Shown here piece by piece: positions 24,402 to 36,000 of a DNA stretch of 51,024 nt. The DNA comes from a bacterium (GTDB taxonomy: Bacteria > Sumerlaeota > Sumerlaeia > SLMS01 > JAHLLQ01): the NCBI GenBank assembly GCA_020444065.1, contig JAHLLQ010000013.1:1-51024 (forward strand). Direction: 5' to 3'. Both the position numbers and the translations under genes were made by a program. The notes beneath the pieces were generated by a model. The model searched no databases. It was given only the letters and a program-made list of their open reading frames with translations, and had not been told where the DNA came from. Position 1 is the first letter of the stretch. The number at the start of each line of letters is the position of its first letter.

Positions 24402-27400
24402 TCAAGGCGAACTGGTATCGATCGGAAGGACTTCGTATCCAACCATGCCGATCGACCAGTAATAGAGCGCCAAGGCATCCTGTTCATCCAGCACACCATC
24501 GGCGTTGCAGTCCAGGTTCTCGCTGTACCCCAAGGGGGCTCCATAGGCGAGCGCGCGGATGTAGCTCAGGGCATCCGCCATATTGGTCATGCCATCGCCG
24601 TTGAAGTCGCCGAAGCTGGGCCGCGAGTTGGGATCAGTGGGATCCGTCTCGTATCCGATCTCAAGTGCATCGCCGAATCCATCTCCGTCTGAATCCAGAG
24701 ATCCGACCGGCAGAGAGACGGCCGTGATGTCGCGGTCCTCATCCGTCGTAACCAGAATGGGATTGTCGGTAGAACTGACCCCATCGGGCAGATCGCCGTC
24801 CCAACGAATGAAGCGATAATCGGCGTCCATCATCGCGTGCAGCTCAACGCTCTCGTTGAAATCATACTCCGTCTTCTGAGGCGAGAACTGTACCGTACCG
24901 TGTTCGTTGGTTGCCGTGAGAGTATACTGCTCGGGTCCGAACGACGCCGTGACATCCTTTGCGCTGTCCATGATGAGATGGAGCGGATTGTCATTGATTT
25001 GACCAGACGGCACATCGCCCAGCCATTTGATGAACTTGAAGCCAGGATCTGCCTTTGGTGTCAGTCGCGCCGTGCTGCCCGGCTCGAATGTCGCCTGTTC
25101 CGGATCAACGCCGATCGCTCCATTAGTTGCGTGTGTGGTGAGCGCATACCAACTCGACGGCGTCGGCGAGGGAACGGGTGAAGGCGTCGGTGTTGGTGTC
25201 GGGGCCGGTGTCTCGAGCGACTCTGTCCAGAGTTGGTACGCCATGTTCATCGGCTGTCCGGCATCGGGATGTCCGACTGGCCACGCGAGCTGAGTCGGTC
25301 CCGCTGCATCGTCCCATGCCACGGTCGGATCGCCGGAGACGGGCGGCGTATTCGCCCATCCCCACAAGTAGTCCAGCATTGCCGTGTCGGTTGTGTAGGC
25401 AGCCTGGATCGAGATGAAGTAAGCAGTCCCTGGCTCCAGGGAGAACGGGTTGGACAAGTTGGCTTGATACTCGTACTCGTGCTCGTAGGAGCCCGGCGCA
25501 TCCCACAGCTCAATCGCACCTGCCCACGTCTCGGTGTACGAACGACAGAACGCCTCCTGCAATATCGCGCCGGGTTGCGGGAACGGCGAGTCGATGCTCT
25601 CATAGAGCCGGATCGCGAAGTAGACTGGGCGGTCGGGGGGCCAATCGGCATTGCCTGTCAAACCAACCAGCGATGCAGGCGACTCCGTTTCGGCGTTCGA
25701 GTCTGTGTGCCAGCCGGGGTACGAGCCCCACCAGCGAATTGCTTGCACGGGTTCGCTCGCAAGCCCATCGAAGGGATCCGCAACACAAACGCTGACAGCT
25801 CCTTCGTCGTATCGGTACGAAAGCGTATCGAATCCATTATCAAGGTCCGGTGGACGATCGGCGAGGTTCTCGCTCGGCGTCGCGGATGGCGAAGGAGTTG
25901 GCGAGGGCGAAGGAGAAGGCGATGGGGACGGAGTCGGCTCGAGCTCCTGATAGCATTCGAAAGCCATCGTCATCGGTTCTCCGGCCAGGCGATGTCCCGT
26001 CGGCCACAACAGTTCCTCAATGCCTGCGCCAACCGTATATTGCAGGGCCGCATCGGAAACCTCTTCCTCGCTGTTCCACCAACCCCATGGATAGGTTGGC
26101 ACCACTTCATTCGTCACACCTTGGATGACGATGTAGTACGGATCGCTTGTTGGGGGGGTGACGGGGGATGCGGGAGAGCACTCATAGTGGAAGACATGAT
26201 GGTAAAGCCCCGGATCGTTCCACTTCTCGACGGACTGGCTCCAGGTTTCGCTGAACGTACTGATTGTTTCGTCGTGCAAGAGCGTTCCCGGTCCGGGTGG
26301 GAAAGCGCCGTCATTGTCGTAAATCGAGAAGTGAATGGCGACAAGAGCATCTGTCGGTGGCGCTGCAACAGAGCCGTTCGTGTCCTCCTGCCAGCTATCG
26401 TAGCAGCCCCAGAAGCTGAGGTCCGTGATTGGCTGCGCCGAACGGCTGTTGGACTTCAGGACGACCGGCAGATACACGCGTTGCTCGGGCAGGAAGCGTT
26501 GATACAACCCGCGGACTCCGGTGCTCTGCCAAGATTCGGTCGGGAATCCGTCAATGAAGTTCGGACTCAGAACAAGCGTCATATTCACCGGTGTTGGCGA
26601 TGGGCTCGGCGAAGGCGTTGGACTGGGCGTCGGTGTCAGCGATGGAGTCGGAGACGGCGTCGGCGATTCCGTCGGCGTCGGACTGGGTGTATCTGAGGGC
26701 GTCGGCGATGGGCTGGGGGTTGGGGACGGAGTCGGTGTCGGCGTCGCCGGCTCCGGCGGCCACAGATTGAACGCCATATTCATCGGCAGGAACTGCAACC
26801 GATGACCGGCACCCCAGTTGTTCGTGAACACTTGCCACATATCATCCAGAAGCGATGCATCACCGCTCGTGTCTTCTGCAGCGAACCATCCCCACGGGTA
26901 GGAGAGCGACATCCCCGGCCCATAAACCGCCTGGATACTCAGGTAGTACTTGTTCCCGGCGGCCTGCGCCCAAGGCGCAGACAGGTTGCACTGGAAATCA
27001 TACACGTGGGTGTATTGTCCGCCGCTGTACCAGAGTGCAACGCCCTGAGCATAGTTCATCTCGTAGGTGGTGCACAACTCTGTTCCAAGTAACGTATCGG
27101 GCCGACCATCGCCATCCAGCGTCGAAGCGTAATAGCGAATCAGGAAGTGATCCGGCAATTCGGTCGGGTACGACGGCTGGGCGGAACTGCTCGATCCGTA
27201 TCCATTGAACGCGCCCCACCAACGAATCTTCGTGATGTCCGATCCATCCGGACACATCCAATCGTCGAACACGGTATAGGAATTCGACCCCGAATCGTCC
27301 TTCCACGAATCGATCGCGTAGCCGTCTGTCATGTTCGGTGTCAGCTCGATCTTTGGGCCCCACGTTGGAATCGGAGTCGGCGTGGGAGATGGAGTCGGAG

Positions 27401-30400
27401 AAGGATCCGGCCCGGCAAGGAATCGGAAAGCCATGTCCATTGACTGGGGATACAGCCGATGCCCCAAAGGCCATGACAACTCCTGCCACCCCAGGTCCGC
27501 ATCGTATAGCTGTGCGTCCGAGTTCCAGTGGCTTTCCGTGTTCCACCATCCCCAGACCCTGAGTGCCGAAACATCTTGGTTGGCCCGAATGCTGAGGAAG
27601 TACTTCTCGCCTTCGAATTGCTGCCACGGGAAATCAAGAGTCGCCGTGTACATGAAGACGTGCTCGTAAACCGGATTAGCGGGGGCACCGATGTTGACAT
27701 CGGAGTACCAGTCGGAACTGTAGCCGACAACTTCCTCTTCCCACACCAGTGGGCCAAGCGTCGGCGGCGTTCCTTCCGTGTAGTTATACCACGAGAGATA
27801 GAACTTCAGCGGACGATCGGAGGCCGGTTCGCTCAGCGGGCCGGCCGTGCCCGTTTCGTATCCTTGATATCCGCCCCACCACTGAATCGTGTAGATTGTT
27901 TTGCCATCGGGGCACTGCCAATCGTCGATGACGCCGTAGAAGCCGGTATCATCTTGCGTCGACCATGTGCCGTTTCCATCCACGAGATTCGGAAGCTGCT
28001 CGGTCTTCGCACTTGCACAGAAGCCCGTATCCGGATCGCTCAACGACCCAACGAAACTGCCCTCGGCATCGGAGGCTGCTTGTACCCAGTACGCGTACAG
28101 TTGCCCCGGCGTCGCCGTGGTATCGTTGAAATAGACTTCGCTGATCCAGTCAGAGATCGCCGTGGGAGGATCGGCCTCTGTAGGAGCGCGGTAGACTCGG
28201 TAGTATGGGTTTCCGCCAAGTTCGCTCCAGGTGATGGCAACGTGATCGGTGTAAGTGCCGTCGGACGCGGCAACATCCGTCGGCGCAGAAAGCGCCCGCC
28301 AGCCGGTGTCCGAATCACTCCAGTCGCTCGGGCGTCCGCCGCTCGAACTGATCGCAGCAATCACCCAATAGGTGAAGTTCGTCCCCGCCGTCGCATCGTG
28401 AAGAGCCGTCTGCCCCACCTGCCAGCCGGTCACAGGGGAACGCTCCCCGGGCGTTGCCGATGGATTATCCGAGTAGTAGACCCGGTAATATGAAGCGCCC
28501 TCCACGGCATCCCATTGAATGTGAACGCCATCCGCCTCTCCCTGCGAACAGTCCACGTTCCGCGGCGGAGACAACAGCCGCCAACCGGAATCGACGTTGC
28601 TGAAAGCACTCGGTGCGGTGCCGCTCACGTCGACCGCAGCCTGAACCTTGTAGTAGTAGTCACGGCCGCCAATCAGGTAGGGATCCCAGAAGATCGTACT
28701 CGTTCTCCAACTCGTGACGGCGCTGTACGTGCCGCCCGCACTTTCCGAACGATAGACGCAATAGAAGCCCGCTCCATCGACGGCATTCCAGGAAACGTGA
28801 ATCGATGTGTCACTCGTTCCATCTTCGGCCGTCAGCCCTGTCGGCGCCGGAGTCAGGCGCCAACCGGTCGCCATCTCGCTGTAGTCCGTTCCGTGATAGC
28901 CGGAAGAATTGAAGGCGGCCTTCACCCAGTAGTACTGGTTGCCGGCAGTCGCGGTGATGCTGTCCGTGAAGGAAGTTCCGGTCTGCCAGCCGCTCAACGG
29001 CAAACGCCCGCCCGTCGGCGAATTCGACCAATAGACACTGTAGTAGTTCGCGTCGGGCACGGCATCCCATTGGACCTCAACGTCGGAGGAAGTCCCCTGC
29101 GAGGCAGTGACGTTAGATGGGATGGCCAAGCCGCGCCAGCCGCGATCCTGCCCACTCATGCCGCTCTCCCGCATGCCGGAAGTATTGAGCGCCTTGCTCA
29201 CGCGGTAGTAGTAATTGTGCCCGCGCACGGCCGTCGTGTCGTCGTACCTGTTCGCCACGACCCATCCGGAAATAGGCGAGAAATTCACGTCCGGTTCATC
29301 GCTTCGATATACCTGGAAAGCGTAATTCGGCTCGCTGTGCCATGAGACCCGAACGAAGTCGGAGTACGTTCCCTCGGATCCCATCACATCGTCCGGCCAA
29401 TCGCAGATGGTATAACCGAAGTCCGCATCACTCAACGCGGAGGGGTACCCGCCGTCACTCGCAATGGCGCCTTGCACGCGGTAGTAATAGCCAACACCGT
29501 CCTCGATCGTGTCGTCCGACCAGTACAGTGACTGGATCCAACCGCTGACTGGAAGATAGCCGTTAACTGGTTCGTAGCTCTGTGAGCGATACACGCGGTA
29601 GTAGTTCAAGTACGTCGCACGATCCCATTCCACTTGGATCCGGAATCGCGATTCACCTCGTGCGGCGGTCACATGCGTTGGAGTAGGTGGAGCACGCCAT
29701 CCGGTGACCTTGCTGCTCAGTTCACTCCCCTGGTAACCTCCCGGTCCTGCAGCCGCTTCGATCCAATAGTCATACCTCGTCCCTGGAACGGCACCCGTAT
29801 CATTCCACGCCGTTTCGGCCATCCAGGAACTGACGGGGGCAGACTCCCCACCTTCCTCGGCACGGTGCACACGATAGCTTGTCGCTCCGGTGGAAGATCC
29901 CCAATCCACGTGCACACTGTCGGAGTAGAGTCCTGCGCTTGCCCAGACGTAAGATGGAGGATCGACCGGATCGTCTATGTAGGGCCACAGGCGAATCGAA
30001 ATATCGTCGACGTAGATGTTCCCCGAATGATGCGAGTCGCTGTCGCTGTGAAACCACAATGCGACCCAAACCTGGTCCTTGTTCATCAGGTTTCCGTAGC
30101 CGGGAACCTCGTCCAGCGGCAACACACCGCGCCACCACTTGCTGGGATCGCTGCGGTAACAGTTGCCCTCGAAATTCACGCCGTCGGTCGAAGCCGCAAT
30201 CGCGAAATAGTCGTCTGTGAAATCGCCGTATGTGGACTTGAAGGCCACAGCAACGGAGCCATCGGTATGCCCGCGAGTAGAGAAAGGCCCATAAATGTAG
30301 TAGCCATCCGTGCCTGCTGGATAACCCGTCGTGTTATCCCCCGCCGGTGAACAGCGCACCGAGTACGACGGATCGCCTCCCGGAGGAGCCCAACTCAGGG

Positions 30401-32117
30401 CCGGAGTGTGTGGATTGGTCGTTGTGCGGAACCACTCTGAAGGGACGCCCGTCGTCACATTGTTCCAGAGCTCCGGGTATGCTTCGAAATCCTCCGACCA
30501 GACGCAGTCGTACGGATCGGCCTCGGGCCGTATCCAAAGCAACCACTCCTCATCGCCCGGGATGTTGTCCCAGTTCAGCCACTTGCCGCCGTAGGCATAA
30601 GTCTCCCAGTTCATGTTTACGTGAATCTTGTGCGCGCCATCGGCATCGCTGTATCCCTTGATCGTCACCCAGTGCCCCGTCCAAGGCGAATCCTCCTCGA
30701 TGTAGAAGCAATAGGCCGAGGGACGCCCAAGATCGACCAGCTTCACAATGCTGCTCCAGCGGACGGGCTGAACATCGTGCGCTTTGAAGAAGACAGAGTT
30801 CCCGTACTTGTTGTCTGAGCAGACTTTCTCGATCCCACCATCCACATCGTCCCACTCGATTCCCAACCATTCCGGCCAGGTTCCGAGAGTCGGCGAGTAA
30901 TCCACCGCTTGCATGATGTGATAAACAAGTTCCTCCTCATGCCCTTGCATAGCCGGCTTCGGCTCGCCGTCATTGTAGTAATCCAAGCTGGTGCGCATGG
31001 CCTCGCCGCAATCCACCAGGTTACCGTACCCATGCATATCCCAATACCCCAAGACCTGCGCCATCGCGGCCGGTCCACAGGAATTCTGTCCGTAGTGGCT
31101 TTGGAAGTAATACGGAACGCCGGAAATCTCGGCGCTTCCTCGCTCGCTGCGTTCAATGGTGCTGTACTTCGCAGGACTGCCCGTCAGTTCGAAGGACTCC
31201 CAGATCGTTTCCGACGGAACGGAAGTTTTCTCTCCCGACATGGGACGCATCGCGGGCTGGATACTCGAACGAAGCGAAGTGCGATCCAGCAATGTCCCAC
31301 TGAACGGCTCGACAAGACGCCCAGCAATACCGCGCGCGGCGCTCTCCTTGCCGCCGACCTCGTACAGGTACGTCAGTGGGCCAAGAAAGTACGTACGCTG
31401 GATGGCGTGTTCGTCGATATTCTTCAGTCCCGCCGCCTCTCGAACAAGACGCTCCTGTCGCAGGTGCGGAGCCGTTCCCTTCTCCATGGAAATGAGCGGG
31501 TACAAGTCTCTGCGCGCCGAGACTACAACGGTGCCAACGCAGTCGGAGAACGTCGTGGCCTGCCCGGCGCGGGCCAGCTCTGTTTCGCGCTCCAGGCGAA
31601 CATTTCTCTCCGCCTGCAGTTGCTGCACGGCGTCTTGGCGCGAGCGCTCGGCGTTTTCGAGTACGTCGCGGGGGATCTTCGTCGATACATGCCGATCCGG
31701 AATCGCAATGGCTTCGGCCATGTCTTCCCTTTCCTCGGCCTCGCTATCTATCGCCACCTCGGGTGCTGCAGGTTCGAGCGCCCTTTGATCCAATGCAGAT
31801 AACTCGAGATCGGAAAGCCGCGACTCCGCTTTGGCCATCCTGAGAATCAGTTCGGCTTCCGATTGCGGAGCTCCCGGCGCGACGGCGAACTGCACCGCGT
31901 AAGCCTGAACCGATTCGTCCAGGCCATAGTATGGCGTCACCGCAATCTGACGCGCGTCGGGCCATTGTTGGGTGGCGAAATACTGTGCGGTCTTTTCCGC
32001 TAGTTCCTGCGAAACGGCCTTGCTGTCCCCGGTTTGTGCGAACGCCGCGGACATCACCAGTTGAAGTCCACAGAGCATAACCAATGCGTACCGCCAACGC
32101 ACCAATGACGAATGCAT
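24402..32117 (-). CDS. Giant secreted C39-like protease with FN3, linker repeats and dockerin
   Basis: This encodes 2571 residues. I chose the ATG at 32117 because GGGAGG lies 8 bases upstream and a signal peptide ([19 protein letters not shown]) follows at once; an upstream ATG at 32174 lacks both. Residues ~330-560 are a C39-like papain-fold domain: [20 protein letters not shown] with the nucleophile Cys (~346) and GHWVTIKGY with the His (~480). After a jelly-roll-like part come seven FN3-like repeats (~714-1369; for example YYRVYRS, SGW, YYYRVQAA, DxGWR). Four ~170-residue modules with an I-x-W-W-G signature, ending M-x-MAF, follow (~1375-2300), separated by P-T-P-S-P linkers. Then come two InlB-B-like repeats ([14 protein letters not shown]), a TSP3-type loop and a full type I dockerin ([16 protein letters not shown]...[17 protein letters not shown]). 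It is probably secreted or surface-bound and degrades or binds protein. No cohesin partner is visible here. Confidence 0.9.
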   Translation of the reverse strand: MHSSLVRWRYALVMLCGLQLVMSAAFAQTGDSKAVSQELAEKTAQYFATQQWPDARQIAVTPYYGLDESVQAYAVQFAVAPGAPQSEAELILRMAKAESRLSDLELSALDQRALEPAAPEVAIDSEAEEREDMAEAIAIPDRHVSTKIPRDVLENAERSRQDAVQQLQAERNVRLERETELARAGQATTFSDCVGTVVVSARRDLYPLISMEKGTAPHLRQERLVREAAGLKNIDEHAIQRTYFLGPLTYLYEVGGKESAARGIAGRLVEPFSGTLLDRTSLRSSIQPAMRPMSGEKTSVPSETIWESFELTGSPAKYSTIERSERGSAEISGVPYYFQSHYGQNSCGPAAMAQVLGYWDMHGYGNLVDCGEAMRTSLDYYNDGEPKPAMQGHEEELVYHIMQAVDYSPTLGTWPEWLGIEWDDVDGGIEKVCSDNKYGNSVFFKAHDVQPVRWSSIVKLVDLGRPSAYCFYIEEDSPWTGHWVTIKGYSDADGAHKIHVNMNWETYAYGGKWLNWDNIPGDEEWLLWIRPEADPYDCVWSEDFEAYPELWNNVTTGVPSEWFRTTTNPHTPALSWAPPGGDPSYSVRCSPAGDNTTGYPAGTDGYYIYGPFSTRGHTDGSVAVAFKSTYGDFTDDYFAIAASTDGVNFEGNCYRSDPSKWWRGVLPLDEVPGYGNLMNKDQVWVALWFHSDSDSHHSGNIYVDDISIRLWPYIDDPVDPPSYVWASAGLYSDSVHVDWGSSTGATSYRVHRAEEGGESAPVSSWMAETAWNDTGAVPGTRYDYWIEAAAGPGGYQGSELSSKVTGWRAPPTPTHVTAARGESRFRIQVEWDRATYLNYYRVYRSQSYEPVNGYLPVSGWIQSLYWSDDTIEDGVGYYYRVQGAIASDGGYPSALSDADFGYTICDWPDDVMGSEGTYSDFVRVSWHSEPNYAFQVYRSDEPDVNFSPISGWVVANRYDDTTAVRGHNYYYRVSKALNTSGMRESGMSGQDRGWRGLAIPSNVTASQGTSSDVEVQWDAVPDANYYSVYWSNSPTGGRLPLSGWQTGTSFTDSITATAGNQYYWVKAAFNSSGYHGTDYSEMATGWRLTPAPTGLTAEDGTSDTSIHVSWNAVDGAGFYCVYRSESAGGTYSAVTSWRTSTIFWDPYLIGGRDYYYKVQAAVDVSGTAPSAFSNVDSGWRLLSPPRNVDCSQGEADGVHIQWDAVEGASYYRVYYSDNPSATPGERSPVTGWQVGQTALHDATAGTNFTYWVIAAISSSGGRPSDWSDSDTGWRALSAPTDVAASDGTYTDHVAITWSELGGNPYYRVYRAPTEADPPTAISDWISEVYFNDTTATPGQLYAYWVQAASDAEGSFVGSLSDPDTGFCASAKTEQLPNLVDGNGTWSTQDDTGFYGVIDDWQCPDGKTIYTIQWWGGYQGYETGTAGPLSEPASDRPLKFYLSWYNYTEGTPPTLGPLVWEEEVVGYSSDWYSDVNIGAPANPVYEHVFMYTATLDFPWQQFEGEKYFLSIRANQDVSALRVWGWWNTESHWNSDAQLYDADLGWQELSWPLGHRLYPQSMDMAFRFLAGPDPSPTPSPTPTPIPTWGPKIELTPNMTDGYAIDSWKDDSGSNSYTVFDDWMCPDGSDITKIRWWGAFNGYGSSSSAQPSYPTELPDHFLIRYYASTLDGDGRPDTLLGTELCTTYEMNYAQGVALWYSGGQYTHVYDFQCNLSAPWAQAAGNKYYLSIQAVYGPGMSLSYPWGWFAAEDTSGDASLLDDMWQVFTNNWGAGHRLQFLPMNMAFNLWPPEPATPTPTPSPTPSPSPTPSDTPSPTPTESPTPSPTPSLTPTPSPTPSPSPSPTPVNMTLVLSPNFIDGFPTESWQSTGVRGLYQRFLPEQRVYLPVVLKSNSRSAQPITDLSFWGCYDSWQEDTNGSVAAPPTDALVAIHFSIYDNDGAFPPGPGTLLHDETISTFSETWSQSVEKWNDPGLYHHVFHYECSPASPVTPPTSDPYYIVIQGVTNEVVPTYPWGWWNSEEEVSDAALQYTVGAGIEELLWPTGHRLAGEPMTMAFECYQELEPTPSPSPSPSPSPTPSPSATPSENLADRPPDLDNGFDTLSYRYDEGAVSVCVADPFDGLASEPVQAIRWWGSYPGWHTDSNAETESPASLVGLTGNADWPPDRPVYFAIRLYESIDSPFPQPGAILQEAFCRSYTETWAGAIELWDAPGSYEHEYEYQANLSNPFSLEPGTAYFISIQAAYTTDTAMLDYLWGWANTPPVSGDPTVAWDDAAGPTQLAWPVGHPDAGQPMNMAYQLWTESLETPAPTPTPTPSPVPSPTPSSWYALTTHATNGAIGVDPEQATFEPGSTARLTPKADPGFKFIKWLGDVPSGQINDNPLHLIMDSAKDVTASFGPEQYTLTATNEHGTVQFSPQKTEYDFNESVELHAMMDADYRFIRWDGDLPDGVSSTDNPILVTTDEDRDITAVSLPVGSLDSDGDGFGDALEIGYETDPTDPNSRPSFGDFNGDGMTNMADALSYIRALAYGAPLGYSENLDCNADGVLDEQDALALYYWSIGMVGYEVLPIDTSSP
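25160..27410 (-). repeat. Short-period coding repeats encoding Pro/Thr/Ser linkers
   Basis: Within the 2571-residue gene, four tracts at about 25160-25215, 25885-25940, 26585-26745 and 27360-27410 are built of 6-base units such as GGCGTC/GGTGTC and GGCGAT on the plus strand. They encode (P-T/S-P)n linkers between modules. The longest encodes ~50 linker residues. Such tracts can change length by slippage or recombination without breaking the frame. Confidence 0.8.
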
Positions 32118-33008
32118 GACACTCTCCCTCCCGTCGGAAAGAGCGGCGGGATATTCTGCGAGATGTTTATTCACGTGAGTGTCGTTTACAAGACGGGGCG
32201 ACGAGGATCAATCGGTTTTACGCAGGACCTCGACAACGATCTCCCGACACCGAATTTCGAGCGTCAAATGCCCCCCCCTCGCCCAATTCGGACCCCGCAG
32301 CTCAGATCCCCTCAGGAACCCGCAATTAAGGTCACGAACATGCTACTGATCCGGTGAGAAAGTGCCCAGGTGGAGGTCACCGATTCGACCCCGGTGCCCC
32401 GCTCCATGAAGATTCCTAAAGCAACACGATTTGCGCACCGCCAGAGGACGCGTCTTGGGCTTCCCCCGCCCACCCCAGATACCCAGCCCCGCATATGCCC
32501 CACGAAGGGAGGCAAGCGGCGGGAAGTCCATATGCAACTGTTCCGGTCGTGCACCGAAGCGCGTGATTGGAAGCGGCTGGAAGTGGAAATGGAATCCCCG
32601 GCGCATGCACTGCGCCGCTCCAGTCTTGGTATCACACAGTCATACAGGATCATAGCCCATCCCAAATGTGGTGCGCGCCGAGAATAGGGTGTTTGAAGTT
32701 ATTGCGACTTCTCCTTCCTGCTCCGAGAACCTGAGACGACTTCCCGATTCAATCGCCGCCACGAGGCTCGGCGTTGGCATGAACAATAGATTTCGAATCG
32801 CCTGCTCCAAGAGGAGCCACTCGATTTACACGACTGGCGTGCAGTTTCGACGGCGGTCTTGGCAAACCCAGGGCCGCCGTCCGTGCTATCTCGTCAGTAC
32901 ACGGTGTCAATCGTTGCCATGATGCCTCACACTCCCACGGGTGCACCCGGAAGAAGGGATCGATCATTTCTCGGGCCCGGCGAGGAAGAGCCCGGCATGC
33001 CTCCGCGT
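32118..33008. other. 891-base region without a credible gene
   Basis: The frames here lack ribosome sites, signals and conserved motifs. The only structured element is a tRNA-Gly-like 3' half at 32364-32406. The region upstream of 32117 must contain the promoter of the 2571-residue gene, which I cannot place. The remainder may be decayed coding sequence. Confidence 0.5.
32364..32406 (+). pseudogene. tRNA-Gly-like 3' half remnant
   Basis: Reading GCCCAGGTGGAGGTC, then ACCGA-TTCGACC-CCGGT, then GCCCCGC-T-CCA, this matches the layout of bacterial tRNA-Gly(GCC) from the anticodon to the CCA. It has a variable GGTC, a T-arm with four of five pairs (A53 opposite C61 is a mismatch), an acceptor 3' strand, U73 and CCA. 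The expected 5' acceptor strand GCGGGGC is absent about 70 bases upstream and no D-arm is seen, so it is not a working tRNA. Confidence 0.45.
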
Positions 33009-36000
33009 TCACCGAATCAGCCAGATCGAGGCGTTGACCGAGTTCGGCCCGCCTGGGTTCGTCAGGATGCCAACCAATGAGTTTGTATCGCCCGTTTCGC
33101 TCAGGTCGCCAACTGATCCATTATCATCCAGCAATTCCAGTGTGAATGTTCGATTCGAATCCCACTGGGCACCACTGTCGTATGGCGGAGTTGGACCGAC
33201 GAAGCTCGAGTAGGCAATCCCATCATCGAGGTAGTACCCTTGGCCAATGGATTCGCTGGGTCGCGACTGCAACATGATCTTCACGGAATTGGTGCCCGGA
33301 GGCGAGACGACTCCGCGGCCGGACAATGTGAATGAGACGACGCCGACGGGGAATCCCTTCGTTCCTACCGGATAGGGCTCTCGTGCAGCCGAGGTCCGAA
33401 CGTTCGAGAGAACGGTCCCTGGCGCGGAGACGATCGTCAGATACTCGCCCGCGGAAGCGCCTTCGCGCGCACCGTTGCGGAGCGACACGACGTTCTGTTG
33501 TTCAGAATCCGGAATGCCGTCTCCATTGCCATCACCAGAGGGCTGGACGGTTGAGCCGGGTGCCGAAGGCGCAAGGTCCTCAGTCTCCGACTGCACACCG
33601 TCACTGTCTCCGTCACCGACCGTTGTCTTGCCGGTGATGGAGTCTCCCAAACGGCTCACGTTGATTCGATACTCCTGAATGTCCAGGAGAGGATCGCCCA
33701 GGCTGGATTGCTCCACGCGGAGGATCACACGCGGCGCGCCCATGTAGTAGTCGAGCGTCTGCCAGTAGATGGCTCCTGATGCGGAGTCGACGATCATGCC
33801 GGGTGGACCATCCACCAGGGACCAGACAACGGGATTCGTCGGAGAGACAAACGTGTTCACCAATTCTGGAGAATAGGCGTAGAGGTCACCGGGCACAACG
33901 TCCGTCGGCGGATCCGAGATAATCTCAAATAGCGAGAGACTCTGGTAGACGTTTGAAACTGTCAGATCCCAGGAGAGTGTGGAGCGGCTGCCGACCAGAT
34001 CGATGGCGGCGATGATCACTTCGTGCGTCCCCACATCGCTTTCGCTTGTGGACCAGAAGACAATTCCTTCCTGAGAAACGGCAAACCCGGGAGGACCATC
34101 GATCAGTTGGAATGAAACAGCACTTCCTTCCGGATCGTAGGCGGTCGCTGTCCAATCAAAGTCCGTTCCCGCAGCAACAACGGTCGTTGGTGAACCCGTA
34201 AAGACTGGAGGTTGATTCGCACCAGCAATCACGCCGGTCCTCGCGACATCGTATGCCAGAATTGGAGCAGGAACGAAGTACTCCTCCACGGCCCGGGATC
34301 GGGAGCCCTTGCGCTTGGCTCTTTCCGCCTGCAGAAGTTGCTGAACTTCCTCGCTTGGTCCAAGCAGTGTCTTTCCGATTTCCCGCGAACGCACAAGTTC
34401 CACGACCTGGTCAGTCGTTGCCATGGGTTCGCGAACGGTCAGCGTTCCTCCGCGTGATTTCGCGTCCAGCATGTCCAGCACGATCTGCCGATCATCGGTT
34501 CGAACGCCGCGCAGATGCACGAGGCTGTCTGCAAGATCCTGAATCGCATTCAACCCTTCCGCCCGGGCCGCAGCACTTGTTGTGGCAGTCAGGATCGGAG
34601 TCACAGTAACCTGGTATTCCGAATTGGGATCCGTATTCTCAAGGAGCGCGCTTGTGTATTCCTTCGCCACGACCTGATCGAATTTGTACGAACCCGAGCC
34701 CGGCTGGTCGGTGTAGCTGAGGTTGTAGAATTCAAGATCCGGATCCTTGACCGCGTACCAACTGACGAAAAGTTGGTCGCCAAAGCTCACGACATCTATG
34801 TTCTGTACCGCAATTGGAGCTTCGGAACTTGGGATGTAGATGGGCGTTTCCGCCACAACGGTCACGGGTGCATTGCGGCTGTCATCGATCACGGCGAATG
34901 GCCAATACCATCCGGGCGAAAGGGGTGAATTGGCCAGATCAAAGACAGCCATGCCCGATCCGTCGACTTCTGCGATGTCCGCTATCAGGCGAATGCCCTG
35001 CGATGCTTCGCGATCGGCACCTGCGAACAGATCGATCCTCGCTTCACCGTCGGGATCGAAAGCACTCCATCGGAACGCCAGGTCGCTGCCATTCACAACG
35101 ACCTCCTCAAAAGCGAAGGTCGGCTCTGTGTTTCTTGATAGCACCTCGATTGCGTACTGGCCGAGTGTTTCCGGATACAGGATGGTCGCTCTGTAAGTGC
35201 CGGTTTCCTCGGCGATCATGAAGTAGGATGCATCTCGCACAGACGGATTCTCAAACCAGACACCAAAGACATCAGGCGATGGAGGATCGGACGGCAGATT
35301 CGCCGGCGTGATTGTCTTTCCGGACGGGCTGGTTAGCGTGAACTCAGGATTGCCGGCGGGATCTTCGTAGGTGAGCCGAACAACAGTGCCCTCGAGAGAG
35401 GCTGTCGTAGGCAAGTCAATGGCAGTGCCTGCTCCACGCGGGGTCTGACGGAACTTGCCTTCATTCGCGTAGGCTTTGAAGCTCTGATCGAAATCGCGCA
35501 AGACACTGACGTAGGACGTAGTCGGGTTTCCATTCTTGTCGCGGTGCAGTTCATCGGATACAGGCACGGGCTGCCAATACGGGACTTCCCAATCTGCGAC
35601 GCGCGTACCTCGGCTGACATCGAAGCCTACGTTCCCATTGCTGTCGAATGTCACTGTCACATGGGCCGTGTAGACAAGAAGCGGCAAAGATGCTGTCGCC
35701 CAGGCTTTGAACTTTGGATTCTTCTCGGGATCGATTTCCAACCCCGCGCCAACACTTCCAAACGTCAGACCACCGAACACGGGAACATCGTCAGGTATCC
35801 CGAGGCGAACCTTGGCGGATGCGCGCGCATAACCACCCGGGGCGACAAAACCATCGAACTCACCGGCGATGATGCCGTAGTAGATGACCTTGCCACTAAA
35901 GGAGAATCCTTGGGCGTCCGGGGGACCACCCCAGGTGATCTTGGCGGAGGCAGAACCGATCTCGAAGATCACGACGGTCACGGTACCATCGATGCCTAGG

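Noticed and set aside
25233-26696. 487-codon plus-strand frame opposite the giant protease gene
   Set aside because: It reads Arg-rich low-complexity text (antisense of P-T-P-S linkers) and has no recognisable features.
25160-27410. Possible CRISPR array or minisatellite because of short repeats
   Set aside because: Units are 6 bases, in frame, encode Pro/Thr/Ser linkers and have no unique spacers of constant length.
32118-32174. Upstream ATG giving 19 extra residues to the giant protease
   Set aside because: It has no ribosome site, and it would put a polar extension before a perfect signal peptide whose own ATG has GGGAGG at 8 bases.
32312-32665. 117-codon minus-strand frame containing RGTGVESVTSTW
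   Set aside because: This kind of phrase is the well-known false translation of antisense tRNA sequence. It pointed to the tRNA-Gly-like remnant instead.
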